Made by a program: the position numbers and the translations under genes. Below the pieces are notes generated by a model. That model saw nothing but the letters and a program-made list of their open reading frames with translations, did not search any database and was not told the DNA's origin. From NCBI RefSeq assembly GCF_000212855.1, contig NZ_GL890993.1, positions 276,999 through 340,998 of the forward strand: a stretch of DNA of 64,000 nucleotides, in the 5' to 3' direction. The stretch comes from Streptococcus sanguinis SK355 (lineage in GTDB: Bacteria; Bacillota; Bacilli; Lactobacillales; Streptococcaceae). Positions 44,758 to 53,414 of the stretch are shown here, piece by piece (the first letter of the stretch is position 1; each line of letters starts with the position of its first letter).

Positions 44758-44828
44758 TTGTTAGATTTTTGTTTAACAAATCATAACAATAAATTAGATG
44801 TTTGTCAATTTTTTGTTAGATTATTGTT
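44758..44828 (-). promoter_or_regulatory. MFS promoter with three phased TTAGAT repeats
   Basis: TTGACA (44803-44808), 17 bases, extended TGT-TATGAT (44780-44785) on the minus strand. On the plus strand TTAGAT with a T-rich TTGTT-like tail recurs at 44761, 44794 and 44816. Offsets of 33 and 22 bases put all three on one face of the helix, upstream of, over and downstream of the promoter. The linked ArsR-type regulator is the natural candidate to bind. Confidence 0.7.
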
Positions 44829-44832
44829 GTAC

Positions 44833-44866
44833 AAAAAAGAAGACCTAGAATGAATCTAGGTCTTCT
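44833..44866 (-). terminator. Terminator of the ArsR-type regulator gene
   Basis: AGAAGACCTAG and CTAGGTCTTCT form an 11-bp stem followed by a T run on the minus strand, directly after the regulator stop. It separates the regulator from the MFS gene. Confidence 0.88.
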
Positions 44867-44870
44867 GAAA

Positions 44871-45887
44871 CTATGTTAGGTCTTGTTTGAACTTCTCTAT
44901 AATCTTTCGAATCAGTTCTTTATTGACCGTGTATTTAACCGAATCATCATCCATCACAAGCTCCAGCAAGCCAGAATTTAGTAGCTTTTGTGTATGGAAT
45001 GAGATAGAGGCTCTTGTAAGCCCCAGTTTTTTAGCTATATCTTTATTCTTGGCATGCGGTTGAATCAATTCAATCAAGACTTTATAGCGGGTTTCATCTC
45101 CAAGAGTTTTTAAGGTCAGAGCTAATGTTTCATCGTTAAGCTCAGATTCCGCCTCTGATAACTGGGAACTTCTCGTCGAAAGGACTAAAGAATAGGAAGT
45201 GAAATCAGGGACCTTTTCGAGAAAAGAGTCAATAAACATGGGTGACAGAACAAAGACTTGTGTGTCTTTTTCAAGAAGCTTGGCATTCTGCTCATCATCA
45301 TTCATCACATCAGATAGGCTAAATTCTTGTTCAAAAGCTAGAACTTCCTTCTCAAACTGCTCATAAATAGGCTGATAGAGCTCGAACACTCTTTCCAGCA
45401 AGGAAACTAATTGGTCCCGAAGCTTCTCTGGATGCTGAATAGCTTGGTAGCAGTACCATTTATTTTCCGGAGACTTGTCACTATTTTCTATAAAAGCCAG
45501 CAGATCTTCAGGATGTCCCTTGATGATTTCCCCTTTAGAAAGCTTAAGTGATAAACAATAGATGATTTGCTCTGCATCTAGTTTTTTCAGACATTCTAAC
45601 AAGTCATGCGGATTGGCCGGATCTTCTCCTTTTTCTAGCAAGTAGAGGTAGAGGAGCGGAGCCAGTCCCACCGTAGCTCCTTCAAATAAACTAACCGCAA
45701 CAAGCTCGTTTTTCAAAGGAAGTAAATCCTGATAGAGCTTATCATAATGCGGCTGTACATCAAGAAGCAGCTCCTTTTGATTCTGCCGTAAATCTTTCCA
45801 CATATGTTTATCATCCCTTGAAACGATGGCAGGCACCATGAGAAATTCATATAACTTACTACGATAATGAACAAGCTTTACACCCAT
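44871..45887 (-). CDS. ArsR-type winged-helix regulator with large N-terminal domain
   Basis: 338 residues. The C-terminal 85 residues form the DNA-binding domain (LKTLGDETRYKVLIEL, then NKDIAKKLGLTRASISFHTQKL). This ArsR-at-the-C-terminus architecture with an N-terminal domain of about 240 mostly helical residues is less common than stand-alone ArsR proteins. The N-terminal part probably senses the ligand. No metal-binding Cys cluster is visible. The ATG at 45887 is preferred to a more upstream in-frame start because AAGGAGG is 9 bases before it. It probably controls the MFS exporter. Confidence 0.8.
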   Translation of the reverse strand: MGVKLVHYRSKLYEFLMVPAIVSRDDKHMWKDLRQNQKELLLDVQPHYDKLYQDLLPLKNELVAVSLFEGATVGLAPLLYLYLLEKGEDPANPHDLLECLKKLDAEQIIYCLSLKLSKGEIIKGHPEDLLAFIENSDKSPENKWYCYQAIQHPEKLRDQLVSLLERVFELYQPIYEQFEKEVLAFEQEFSLSDVMNDDEQNAKLLEKDTQVFVLSPMFIDSFLEKVPDFTSYSLVLSTRSSQLSEAESELNDETLALTLKTLGDETRYKVLIELIQPHAKNKDIAKKLGLTRASISFHTQKLLNSGLLELVMDDDSVKYTVNKELIRKIIEKFKQDLT

Positions 45888-46082
45888 AGATTCTTCCCTC
45901 CTTACACATACTCCGCTTCTAACCAAAAAGAGTATACAATTCCTGTTTTTCATTATACCAAAAATCAGGCGAAATATTCATCGTCTTCTGCTTTGTTCAT
46001 CTCCAGACAAGAAATCCATCTCTATAAAATAAGAGATTTTTATAAAATTTCATCTAGTTCTTAAGACTGATTTTATCTTTTT

Positions 46083-46125
46083 TCGATAGTTTTTTATTGG
46101 TTATCGATAATATCCGTGTTATAGT
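46083..46125 (+). promoter_or_regulatory. Promoter of the DUF2975 cassette with inverted repeat
   Basis: TTGGTT (46097-46102), 17 bases, TATAGT (46120-46125). The inverted repeat TCGATA (46083-46088) / TATCGA (46102-46107) overlaps the -35, a plausible site for the HTH protein encoded in the same operon. Confidence 0.6.
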
Positions 46126-46158
46126 TACTAAGAAATGAAACGTTAGTCGGAGGAAATT

Positions 46159-46635
46159 ATGACAGACAAAATGAAAAAGACTGCTGAAGATATGAGCATT
46201 ACTCTTACAAAAATCAGTATCAGCCTTTTATTTATTGCTTCCATTATCCTGATAGCCCTAGGACCTTGGGTCGTCAATCTAGTTATCGAATTTCCCTCTC
46301 CTTTCTTTCAAGGGGAGACGCGCTTTTGGATCTTGCTGCTTCTCGGCTATGTCCTCGGCTGCTTGGCTCTAGCCTGCATTGTCCATCTCTATCAACTTCT
46401 TAGCCGCATCGGTAAAAATCAGGTCTTTATCACACAAAATGTTCAGTACATGCGCTATCTCGGCTGGGAAGTCGGCACTGTCGCTCTTATCTCCCTCTTT
46501 ATGGGGCTGACAGCCTATTTGCCCATGCTCTTAGTCACTGTTTCCTGTAGCATCTTGACCCTGATTATCCGTGTCATCCGTAATGCCTTTGGCAAGGCCA
46601 TTGAGCTGCAGGATCAAGTGGACTACACTATTTAG
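46159..46635 (+). CDS. DUF2975 membrane protein
   Basis: 158 residues with four membrane helices arranged as in DUF2975 proteins (YoaS-like). The function is unknown. Such proteins are almost always encoded with a small Cro/CI-type regulator, as here, 8 bases downstream, suggesting that the membrane protein controls or is controlled by it. GGAGG precedes the ATG by 6 bases. Confidence 0.82.
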   Translation: MTDKMKKTAEDMSITLTKISISLLFIASIILIALGPWVVNLVIEFPSPFFQGETRFWILLLLGYVLGCLALACIVHLYQLLSRIGKNQVFITQNVQYMRYLGWEVGTVALISLFMGLTAYLPMLLVTVSCSILTLIIRVIRNAFGKAIELQDQVDYTI

Positions 46636-46643
46636 GAGGTCTT

Positions 46644-46859
46644 ATGATTCAGATAAATTTAGACCTTGTCATGGCGCAAAAGCGCATCAGTGCTGGCCGT
46701 TTAGCAGAGTTGATTGACCTAACACCAGCCAATCTATCTATCTTAAAAAATAATCGAGCCAAAGCCGTCCGCTTTTCAACACTCAACGCTCTCTGCCGTG
46801 AACTAGACTGCCAGCCTGGCGATATTTTGGAGTATATCCCTGATGAGGAGGAGAAATAA
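46644..46859 (+). CDS. Small Cro/CI-type HTH regulator (YozG-like)
   Basis: 71 residues, essentially one helix-turn-helix: LAELIDLTPANLSILKNNRA is the HTH, and the end LCRELDCQPGDILEYIPDEE is typical of this family. It probably binds the inverted repeat in the operon promoter. GGAGG lies 5 bases before the ATG. The downstream DUF4173 gene starts 2 bases after its stop. Confidence 0.87.
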   Translation: MIQINLDLVMAQKRISAGRLAELIDLTPANLSILKNNRAKAVRFSTLNALCRELDCQPGDILEYIPDEEEK

Positions 46860-46861
46860 TT

Positions 46862-48277
46862 ATGGAATATCCAGCACAAGAAGAGATGAATGTCCAGCCT
46901 TGTCTGCCCGCAGAAGCAGAACGACAGACCATCTTCACAGGTCTAGAGGATAAGCAACTGCGATTCTTTAAAATCAGCTATCTAATCCTCTATCTTTTAA
47001 CCTATTTTTACTCTGCTGTATTTTTTAATTATCAAACTGCGCCCTTTTTCCCTTTTGCAATCGGTCTTATATTATTAAGCGAAGCCCTAATCAGGAAATT
47101 GGCCTATCCATCACTGCAGATAAAAAATCTTGACAGCAAGTTAGAGGCTAGAAGCTTTCTGATCATGACGCTAGCTCAAGCCCTAGCTTTAAGTCTCTGG
47201 GGACTTCATCGCCAGCTAGAATTGTTCCAATTTCTAGCCATCCACATCTCATTCGCTTTCTATATTCTGTCCCGCACCGGCTGGTTAAGCCAGGGACGTT
47301 TGGGTATCCTGGTCTGGTTTGATGCAATTCAAGCCTTCTGCATCCTGCCCTTTAAAAATTTCATTGCTGCTATTCTAGTCTTTATAGAAGGCAAGCAGCA
47401 GGACTCTTCTGACAGCTCTGACAGTATATCTTCAAAGAAAGCCCAACAGCTCGCTATTATTGTCAGTAGCTTCTTTGTCGCGGGAATCTTGGTCTACTTT
47501 GTCTGGTCCCAGCTGAGTCAGGTTTCAGACAGCTTTGCCTCTTTCTTCAGCAATACCGCTGATTTCATTGAGAATCTACTTGACTCGCTCTTTTCAAGTC
47601 TTGATAGCAGCATGATTCTCTTCAAGACCTGCCTGGCTGTCCCTGTTAGTCTCTACTTGTATGGGCTCCTTGCCGGCAGTCTGTTAGGCAAAAAAGATAC
47701 TAAACTTAACTACAAAAAATTTCAAGCAAGTATCCGCCCTTTGCGAGTAGCACCCGCTTTCGCAGCCTACATTATCATCGGCAGCCTCTGCCTGACCTAT
47801 GCTCTCTTCTTCCTGACGGGGCTAGGTGAACTCGGTCAGCTCCTGAGCGACGGAACAGTAGCTCAGTCTATTTCTCCCCAGAATGCTTCAACTGTTGCCG
47901 TAGCTGGCTTCTGGCAGCTGGTTAGGGTATCTATTCTTAACTTTGCAGTCCTAGGTATCTTCTATCTGATTGCCAAAAAGCCGCTCTGGGATCAGAAAGG
48001 GACGCGATTCGCAGCCACTATCCTCTTTATCTTTACTGGTCTACTGGCCTTGCTAGCTGGCTGGAAATTATTTGGCATCTACATCTACCTTTACGGACCA
48101 ACACCGCTGCGCTTGATTTCAGCATGGTTCATCCTAGTCCTCTTGTTTTGGTGCCTACTAACCCTGATTCGTTTCTACAAACCTATCCAAGCCATTCGTA
48201 TCGGTATCTTTTACGCCCTGATAAGCTTTACCTTGCTCTGCTATCTTTATCCAATACTTTTACCAGTGGCAAAATAA
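46862..48277 (+). CDS. DUF4173-type polytopic membrane protein
   Basis: 471 residues with about twelve hydrophobic segments. The C-terminal segment with YGPTPLRLISAWF is characteristic of DUF4153/DUF4173 proteins. A Ser/Asp-rich cytosolic loop lies near residues 178-192. Function unknown. It completes a three-gene cassette with the DUF2975 protein and the HTH regulator. Confidence 0.78.
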   Translation: MEYPAQEEMNVQPCLPAEAERQTIFTGLEDKQLRFFKISYLILYLLTYFYSAVFFNYQTAPFFPFAIGLILLSEALIRKLAYPSLQIKNLDSKLEARSFLIMTLAQALALSLWGLHRQLELFQFLAIHISFAFYILSRTGWLSQGRLGILVWFDAIQAFCILPFKNFIAAILVFIEGKQQDSSDSSDSISSKKAQQLAIIVSSFFVAGILVYFVWSQLSQVSDSFASFFSNTADFIENLLDSLFSSLDSSMILFKTCLAVPVSLYLYGLLAGSLLGKKDTKLNYKKFQASIRPLRVAPAFAAYIIIGSLCLTYALFFLTGLGELGQLLSDGTVAQSISPQNASTVAVAGFWQLVRVSILNFAVLGIFYLIAKKPLWDQKGTRFAATILFIFTGLLALLAGWKLFGIYIYLYGPTPLRLISAWFILVLLFWCLLTLIRFYKPIQAIRIGIFYALISFTLLCYLYPILLPVAK

Positions 48278-48301
48278 GCAACTGTGCTTAACTATACACA
48301 A

Positions 48302-48336
48302 AAAACCAGAAAGAAAATCAGTTTCTTTCTGGTTTT
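48302..48336 (+). terminator. Terminator of the DUF2975/HTH/DUF4173 operon
   Basis: AAACCAGAAAGAAA and TTTCTTTCTGGTTT form a 14-bp stem followed by T residues. Confidence 0.88.
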
Positions 48337-48406
48337 ATTCTCTTTTTATATCATTTACCGGCATTCGATAATAGACCGTTCGCCTTTCTCATTCAAAGAA
48401 AAATAA

Positions 48407-48964
48407 TTATATTCTAAAATCACAGGTCAGCAAATGATCATTGACCATGCCAATTGACTGCATAAAGGCATATATAGTCGTAGAACCGACAAAAGAAAAA
48501 CCTTTCTTTTTGAGTTCTTTGCTAATTTTATCGGATAGATCTGTTCGAGCGGGCACCTCTTCAATACTGGACCATGAATTGACAATCGGTTCATTATCTA
48601 CAAAAGACCAAATATAAGAATCCAAACTACCATATTCTTCTTTTAGCTTTAAATAGGCGTTAGCATTTTTTATAACTGCCTTTATTTTCAGCCTATTTCT
48701 TATAACTCTTTCATCCGTCAGCAATTCTTCAATCTTCTGCTCGTCATAATTGGAGAGTCTTTCAGGATTAAAGTTTTCATAAGCCTCTGTCATAGCGTCC
48801 ATTTTTGACAAAATAGTTTGCCAGCTCAAGCCCGCCTGCTGACCTTCCAAAATCAACATTTTAAAGAGTTTATGCTCGTCATGCACAGGTCGCCCCCATT
48901 CATGGTCATGATAATTTCTCTCAAGCTCACTATTTTCAGCCCAACCGCATCTTTTTATCTCCAT
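48407..48964 (-). CDS. tag: DNA-3-methyladenine glycosylase I
   Basis: 185 residues. RCGWA with Cys6, the following HDHEWGRP His and the C-terminal NDHLLTC supply the zinc site of Tag. GLSWQTILSK carries the base-binding Glu/Trp region. It removes 3-methyladenine from alkylated DNA. The next gene upstream, a PPOX-like protein, lies 11 bases away on the same strand and may share a transcript. Confidence 0.94.
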   Translation of the reverse strand: MEIKRCGWAENSELERNYHDHEWGRPVHDEHKLFKMLILEGQQAGLSWQTILSKMDAMTEAYENFNPERLSNYDEQKIEELLTDERVIRNRLKIKAVIKNANAYLKLKEEYGSLDSYIWSFVDNEPIVNSWSSIEEVPARTDLSDKISKELKKKGFSFVGSTTIYAFMQSIGMVNDHLLTCDFRI

Positions 48965-48975
48965 CTATTTTCTCC

Positions 48976-49386
48976 TTATAGTTTGATTTTCTCAACTTGA
49001 TTATTATCTAAGACCAAGAAAGCATCAGAAAAAGAGACTTCAAAAAGTTGCAAAGAGTTTATGTGTTGCTCAACAATATCTTGATAATAAGGATACTTCT
49101 GGATAAAAACGCTTCTTATATCCTCAATAGAAAGTTGGCTTTCTTTGACTCTTCCTTGAATCCGGACATACCTCCCATCACCTTTCGGGACTGTTGTAAG
49201 AGCAATACGATTATTGATTGCCAACTCTTGGATTTTTTGACTATTTTTAAATGAAATAAAGAACAATTTCTTTGTCTCCTCATCATAATAAAAATTTACA
49301 ATTCTTACATTTGGGATATCTTTTACAGAAGTAGCTAGAGCCATTTCTGTCTGTTCTGCCAATAAGGCCTTAAAATATTGATTCAT
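48976..49386 (-). CDS. Pyridoxamine 5'-phosphate oxidase-like flavin-binding protein
   Basis: 136 residues with a split-barrel FMN-binding fold: MALATSVKDIPNVRIVNFYYD, the LFFISFKNSQKIQEL block, and GRYVRIQGRV. It is shorter than PdxH and probably a reductase or F420/FMN-type PPOX protein. The ATG at 49386 is supported by AAAGGAG; a long in-frame extension to 49533 would cover the divergent promoter. The HTH regulator is transcribed away from it. Confidence 0.83.
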   Translation of the reverse strand: MNQYFKALLAEQTEMALATSVKDIPNVRIVNFYYDEETKKLFFISFKNSQKIQELAINNRIALTTVPKGDGRYVRIQGRVKESQLSIEDIRSVFIQKYPYYQDIVEQHINSLQLFEVSFSDAFLVLDNNQVEKIKL

Positions 49387-49405
49387 ATTTGACTCCTTTA
49401 TTATT

Positions 49406-49425
49406 TTCTCTAAAACTAGTATAAT
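49406..49425 (+). promoter_or_regulatory. Probable promoter of the HTH regulator in the divergent gap
   Basis: TATAAT at 49420-49425 faces the regulator. The best-spaced -35 is only TTATTA, slightly upstream of the interval. The opposing PPOX promoter probably overlaps. Confidence 0.4.
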
Positions 49426-49476
49426 ATAAAAAGGTGTCATTTTTTGAAACCATTTAATAAAAATATGGAGTTTCTC

Positions 49477-50082
49477 ATGAATAAATCTCAAAGAATTAAC
49501 GATATGCTTATTTTTCTCAATAAGAAAAGACAATTCAACCTAAAAGATATTATAAATCGATATCACATTTCAAAAAGCACTGCCCTTCGTGATATTGCCA
49601 GCCTTGAAACGCTAGGCATTCCAATTTATTCTGACTTAGGTCGGAATGGCAGTTATAAAATTCTTAGCAACGACTTATTATCTCCTATTATTTTCTCAAT
49701 AGATGAAATTTCTGCCTTGTATTTTTCCATGCTGACTCTGGAAAACTACAATATGTGTCCTTTTGATATAGACCTGCAAAAATTAAAAGAAAAATTTGAA
49801 AACTCAATTTCAGAACAGCAGTTAAGCAAGATTGCAAAAATTGAAAAAATCCTTCAACCAGAAGTCAGAAAGACAATCAACAACTCTCAGTTGCGAATAA
49901 TTCTCGATATTCTATTGCACAGGCAGGAAGAATTTTTTCCAATTAAGTATGAAGAGCAGTCTCTTCAAGTTCGATTTATCAAACTATTTAGCCACAAAGG
50001 GGATTGGTATGCAGAGGTCATAAATAAAGACACTGGCCAAAAAGAGGAACTTTCCTGCCAGTCTATTAAATTTCACCCATAA
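49477..50082 (+). CDS. HTH-11/YafY-type transcriptional regulator, short form
   Basis: 201 residues. An N-terminal winged helix (about 1-60, FNLKDIINRYHISKSTALRDIASLE) is followed by about 140 residues that correspond to the start of a WYL-type sensor domain. The protein is about 100 residues shorter than standard YafY/WYL regulators. No frameshift was found, and a terminator follows at once. Divergent arrangement suggests it controls the PPOX-like gene. GGAG precedes the ATG at 49477 by 6 bases. Confidence 0.8.
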   Translation: MNKSQRINDMLIFLNKKRQFNLKDIINRYHISKSTALRDIASLETLGIPIYSDLGRNGSYKILSNDLLSPIIFSIDEISALYFSMLTLENYNMCPFDIDLQKLKEKFENSISEQQLSKIAKIEKILQPEVRKTINNSQLRIILDILLHRQEEFFPIKYEEQSLQVRFIKLFSHKGDWYAEVINKDTGQKEELSCQSIKFHP

Positions 50083-50095
50083 ATTTAAGACAAAA

Positions 50096-50125
50096 AAACC
50101 AGCGGTCTCGAGTCTCCGCTGGTTT
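50096..50125 (+). terminator. Bidirectional terminator between the HTH regulator and rpmH
   Basis: AAACCAGCGG and CCGCTGGTTT form a perfect 10-bp stem around TCTCGAGTCT. It serves the rightward regulator and the leftward rpmH. Confidence 0.85.
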
Positions 50126-50143
50126 CTTGATAAATCGTTTGGA

Positions 50144-50278
50144 TTAAGCAGCCAAAACTTTGCGTCCTTTACGACGGCGAGCTGCCAATACACGACGACC
50201 GTTTTTAGTTGACATACGGTGGCGGAAACCATGTTTACGCGCACGACGGATTTTACTTGGTTGATAAGTACGTTTCAC
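50144..50278 (-). CDS. rpmH: 50S ribosomal protein L34
   Basis: 44 residues, very basic (starting [17 protein letters not shown], ending [11 protein letters not shown]), the full L34 sequence. The start is GTG at 50278, with GAGG 8 bases upstream; no ATG is available. In most bacteria rpmH precedes rnpA directly; here it is 2.7 kb downstream of rnpA on the same strand and has its own promoter. Confidence 0.97.
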   Translation of the reverse strand: MKRTYQPSKIRRARKHGFRHRMSTKNGRRVLAARRRKGRKVLAA

Positions 50279-50352
50279 GATGAATACCTCCTCTTAGATT
50301 CTTGTATTCGTTTAGCCGGCTAGTTGTGATCAGTTACTAAACATACTTTACT

Positions 50353-50381
50353 ATTCTATATGATTCCGAGGCTTTTGTCAA
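50353..50381 (-). promoter_or_regulatory. rpmH: rpmH promoter
   Basis: TTGACA (50376-50381), 17 bases, TAGAAT (50353-50358) on the minus strand. The leader of about 70 bases contains the palindrome TAGCCGGCTA. Confidence 0.8.
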
Positions 50382-50416
50382 TACTTACTTAAATAACTTT
50401 CTCTTTGTAAACGTAA

Positions 50417-51049
50417 TCATAAAGCCCGAGTCGCTTCATAAAAGGGAATCAAGGCTGTCATGGCCTCCTGTAGCTGGGACAGCAACTGCTCTCTTGAAAC
50501 AGCCTGAGAAAGGGAAACATCGTATTTGACCAAGACCTTACGAACTTGACCGGCCGCTAGCTGCTGAGTAAGAAGCTGACGATTTTCCTCAGTGCCTTCA
50601 AAGCGCTGACTCACACCATCTATCTGAGCAAAATAATAAGCTGGCGACTGAATGGGCAACTCCAAGACCCGATTTTGCTTGCTGAGGCTGTACTCATCTT
50701 TCTTGCGCTCCATGAAGCTCACTTCCAGCGACACTCCGAAATCTTCTGCACTTCCATACAAGCGCAGAGCAAACATTGGCTCAGTGATTTCCCCATAACC
50801 TTTAAGATAATTCCAAAAATGGGGCCTCAGTATCTGCGCCTGATTCATCCACTGGCTGGTTCGCTCCAAGGTCAGCTTAGGATAGAGGCTCTGAAAATCC
50901 TTGACCAAGTCAGCAAACTCCTTGCGTGCCGCCTGGCCTTTAGCTCTCAACTCCAACATAGACTCACGCAACTGCCCTGCCTTGTCTGGAGATATATACT
51001 TAGCCCCTTGATGAGGCAGATAACTTTCAATAGCTGGAAAAAGTGACAT
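50417..51049 (-). CDS. Conserved streptococcal protein of unknown function
   Basis: 210 residues, soluble, without signal peptide or membrane helix. The N-terminal half is helical and charged. The middle has alternating strands (MFALRLYGSAEDFGVSLEVSF). I recognise no catalytic motif or named family. It lies 50 bases downstream of jag, probably in the same transcript; the genomic position says little about function. Confidence 0.65.
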   Translation of the reverse strand: MSLFPAIESYLPHQGAKYISPDKAGQLRESMLELRAKGQAARKEFADLVKDFQSLYPKLTLERTSQWMNQAQILRPHFWNYLKGYGEITEPMFALRLYGSAEDFGVSLEVSFMERKKDEYSLSKQNRVLELPIQSPAYYFAQIDGVSQRFEGTEENRQLLTQQLAAGQVRKVLVKYDVSLSQAVSREQLLSQLQEAMTALIPFYEATRAL

Positions 51050-51098
51050 AAAAAATCCTTTCTATATGCAAAAACCAGCATCTCTGCCGGCTTTCTTT

Positions 51099-52124
51099 TT
51101 ATTCGCTGTCAATATCCACAACGACATAGCGGTTAGGCTCGTCGCCTTCGGAATAGCTAGTCACGCCATCGATGCGAGAGATGATGCGGTGGATAATTTT
51201 GCGCTCGCTGTTAGACATAGGGTCTGTGTGCTGACCGCGTCGGTCTTCCAAGGCCCGCTGAGCCAGTTTCTGCGCATAGCTTTGCAGCACTTCAGCCCGA
51301 TGCTCAACATAGTCATTGACATTAATGGAAATATAGAAGCTCTTAGAATATTGGTTATAAAGATAGTTTTGTGCCAATAGCTGCAGAGCTTTCAAGACTT
51401 TTCCGTGGTAGCCAATCACGCGCCCCGGTTCATTGGTATCAATCTGCATGTTGATAGTTCGGCGGTTGTGACTGCTGGAAATACCCGCTTCAACATCCAT
51501 CTCATCAACGATTTTCTGAACATAGTTCGTTACGTTTTCAACTACTTCTTCAATATCGTAGTCTGCTTCAACTTGGATGCCTAAATCAGCAAAAGAGCTT
51601 TCTTCTGTTTCTGTCGGCTCAGCTTTGTCTTTAGCCGCTTGTTCAAAAGAGATAACCTTGCTATCGTCCGCTTCTGCTTGAGCAACTGCTTCATCAATAG
51701 CTTGGTTGGTCTTGAGAAGATCAATGGTGCCAGTCTCTTCTAAAATCGTATTGGCTTGCTTGTCATTTTTGAGAATTTCAGCCTTGACCTCATCTGAGAT
51801 AACTTCGCCTTCTCCTTCGACCTTCTTGATGGCAGCTACCACACGGCCCAAATCAACCGTCGCTTCACTGACAGACTGCACAGGCTCATTCTGAGCGTTA
51901 ATCTCTTCGGGAACACCTTTTACAGCCTTTTGATTGGCCTTGACAACTGTCGTCTCAGCAATCGGCTCGACATCCACCTGAGCTGGCTTCTTGCCAAACA
52001 GTCCTAAAAAGCCTTTTTTCTCACGTGAAATAACAGTGATATGCGCTCTCATACGTGGAATATCCAACGTTTTCAAACCATTTTGAATGGCTTCTTCAAC
52101 ACTTGCTCCTGTAAAAATAACCAT
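51099..52124 (-). CDS. jag: Jag/KhpB (EloR) RNA-binding protein
   Basis: 341 residues. The Jag-N domain (about 1-50, with KKGFLGLFGKKPA) is followed by an acidic linker (about 60-190), then a KH domain with IGYHGKVL and a C-terminal R3H domain (near RRGQHTDPMS). KhpB pairs with KhpA to bind RNA and regulate cell elongation in pneumococci. It is adjacent to yidC, as usual. Confidence 0.93.
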   Translation of the reverse strand: MVIFTGASVEEAIQNGLKTLDIPRMRAHITVISREKKGFLGLFGKKPAQVDVEPIAETTVVKANQKAVKGVPEEINAQNEPVQSVSEATVDLGRVVAAIKKVEGEGEVISDEVKAEILKNDKQANTILEETGTIDLLKTNQAIDEAVAQAEADDSKVISFEQAAKDKAEPTETEESSFADLGIQVEADYDIEEVVENVTNYVQKIVDEMDVEAGISSSHNRRTINMQIDTNEPGRVIGYHGKVLKALQLLAQNYLYNQYSKSFYISINVNDYVEHRAEVLQSYAQKLAQRALEDRRGQHTDPMSNSERKIIHRIISRIDGVTSYSEGDEPNRYVVVDIDSE

Positions 52125-52145
52125 TGCAAGAGTCCTCCTTCTTAC

Positions 52146-52961
52146 TTACTTTTTCTTTTTCTGTGCTTTTTTCAGGGCACGTTTCTTTTTCTGTTCCAAT
52201 TGACGCTCTGACCGTTCCTTGGCTTCCCGCTCAGCAATGATCTTAAAAGGATTGCTCAGCAGTAAGGTCTGAACCACCTGATAAGCATTTGAGACCGCCC
52301 AGTAGAGGGCTACCCCGCTCGCCGCATAAAGGGCAAAAAAGAAAATCACCACTGGCATCAGATACATCATGACTGTCATACCGCCATTTCTCTCAGGCAA
52401 GGCCTTGTTTGAAAGCCAAGTACTGAAGAAAGTGAAGAGAGCCGCCAACAGCGGAAGGATAAAGGTCGGATCTGTCGCTCCTAGATTGAGCCAGAGGAAG
52501 TGACCTGTTTTCATAAATTCAACCCGAGTCAGGGCTTGAAACAGAGCCAAGAGAACCGGCATCTGGATAAGGAGCGGAATGAATGAGGCGTAGGGATTGA
52601 CACCCATTTCTTTGTAGAGCTTTTGAGTTTCCTCAGCCAAGGCTGTTCTGCTCTCCATATCCTTACCAGGATACTTTTCCTGCAGGCGCTTGATATGTGG
52701 CTGTACTTCCTGCAGCTTGCGCGAAGAAGTCGTCTGGAATTGGAAGACCGGCAGGAGAACTGTCCGGATAATCAAGGTAAAGAGAATAATCCCAATCCCC
52801 TTGCTTCCACCAAAGGATAGAAAACGAATGGTGTCGGCAAAGAAATAGACCAGCTTCTCCCAGAAGCCATTTGAATCGGCCGTTACTTGACTGGTGCCAC
52901 AGGCTGTGAGAAAGAGCAGCGAGGCAACCAGCAAAATCCCTAATTTACTTTTCTGTTTCAC
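52146..52961 (-). CDS. yidC: Membrane protein insertase YidC/OxaA
   Basis: 271 residues, lipoprotein form: signal peptide with LTAC lipobox near residue 21, then five membrane helices. The hydrophilic-groove Arg is in [11 protein letters not shown] Lys-rich tail ([16 protein letters not shown]) contacts ribosomes. The start is GTG at 52961, with AGGAAGG 8 bases upstream, inside the end of rnpA; an earlier in-frame start would overlap rnpA more. Streptococci have two YidC proteins; this is the copy linked to rnpA and jag. Confidence 0.93.
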   Translation of the reverse strand: MKQKSKLGILLVASLLFLTACGTSQVTADSNGFWEKLVYFFADTIRFLSFGGSKGIGIILFTLIIRTVLLPVFQFQTTSSRKLQEVQPHIKRLQEKYPGKDMESRTALAEETQKLYKEMGVNPYASFIPLLIQMPVLLALFQALTRVEFMKTGHFLWLNLGATDPTFILPLLAALFTFFSTWLSNKALPERNGGMTVMMYLMPVVIFFFALYAASGVALYWAVSNAYQVVQTLLLSNPFKIIAEREAKERSERQLEQKKKRALKKAQKKKK

Positions 52962-53304
52962 AAATGAATCCTTCCTGATAAAGTTTAGCAATTTTTAACA
53001 CATGTAATAAATTTTGTTCAACTTGGTGGTAGTCCAGCTCTTCCACTCCTTTACGAGCGATAACTACGAAGTCTGCCTGGACTAACTGTTTTTGATGCTG
53101 CATCAAGACATGGCGGATTTTTCTTTTAATACGATTACGAACCACTGCATTCCCCAGCTTTTTACTGACTGAAATTCCTACCCGAAAATGCTTTTGCTCT
53201 TTTTCTAACATGTAAACGACAAATTTTCGATTAGCAAAACTCTGCCCTTTTTTAAAAATCGCATTAAAATCTTTTTCGCTCTTGACGCGATAGTTTTTTC
53301 TCAA
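52945..53304 (-). CDS. rnpA: Ribonuclease P protein component
   Basis: 119 residues. [15 protein letters not shown] matches the RNR motif that binds the RNase P RNA, and FANRKFVVY the central cleft. It processes 5' ends of tRNA precursors. The start is TTG, 7 bases after GGAG, and gives the standard N terminus (Arg-Lys-Asn-Tyr-Arg-Val). The end overlaps yidC by 17 bases. Confidence 0.95.
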   Translation of the reverse strand: MRKNYRVKSEKDFNAIFKKGQSFANRKFVVYMLEKEQKHFRVGISVSKKLGNAVVRNRIKRKIRHVLMQHQKQLVQADFVVIARKGVEELDYHQVEQNLLHVLKIAKLYQEGFICETEK

Positions 53305-53334
53305 AACTCAACTCCATCCACCAAAATTATATCT

Positions 53335-53362
53335 ATTATACCATATTTTTCGAAAATGCCAA
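53335..53362 (-). promoter_or_regulatory. rnpA-yidC-jag promoter
   Basis: TTGGCA (53357-53362), 16 bases, extended TGG-TATAAT (53335-53340) on the minus strand, about 30 bases upstream of rnpA. Confidence 0.7.
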
Positions 53363-53414
53363 TAAGTCCTGCTATGACGCTGTTTTTGCAAATATTTAAA
53401 AGGTTGATTTGCTT

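Noticed and set aside
50406..50419. cre-like sequence TGTAAACGTAATCA near rpmH
   Set aside because: It matches 13 of 14 consensus positions but lies at the end of the upstream gene, behind the rpmH promoter, and no carbon gene is involved; probably chance.
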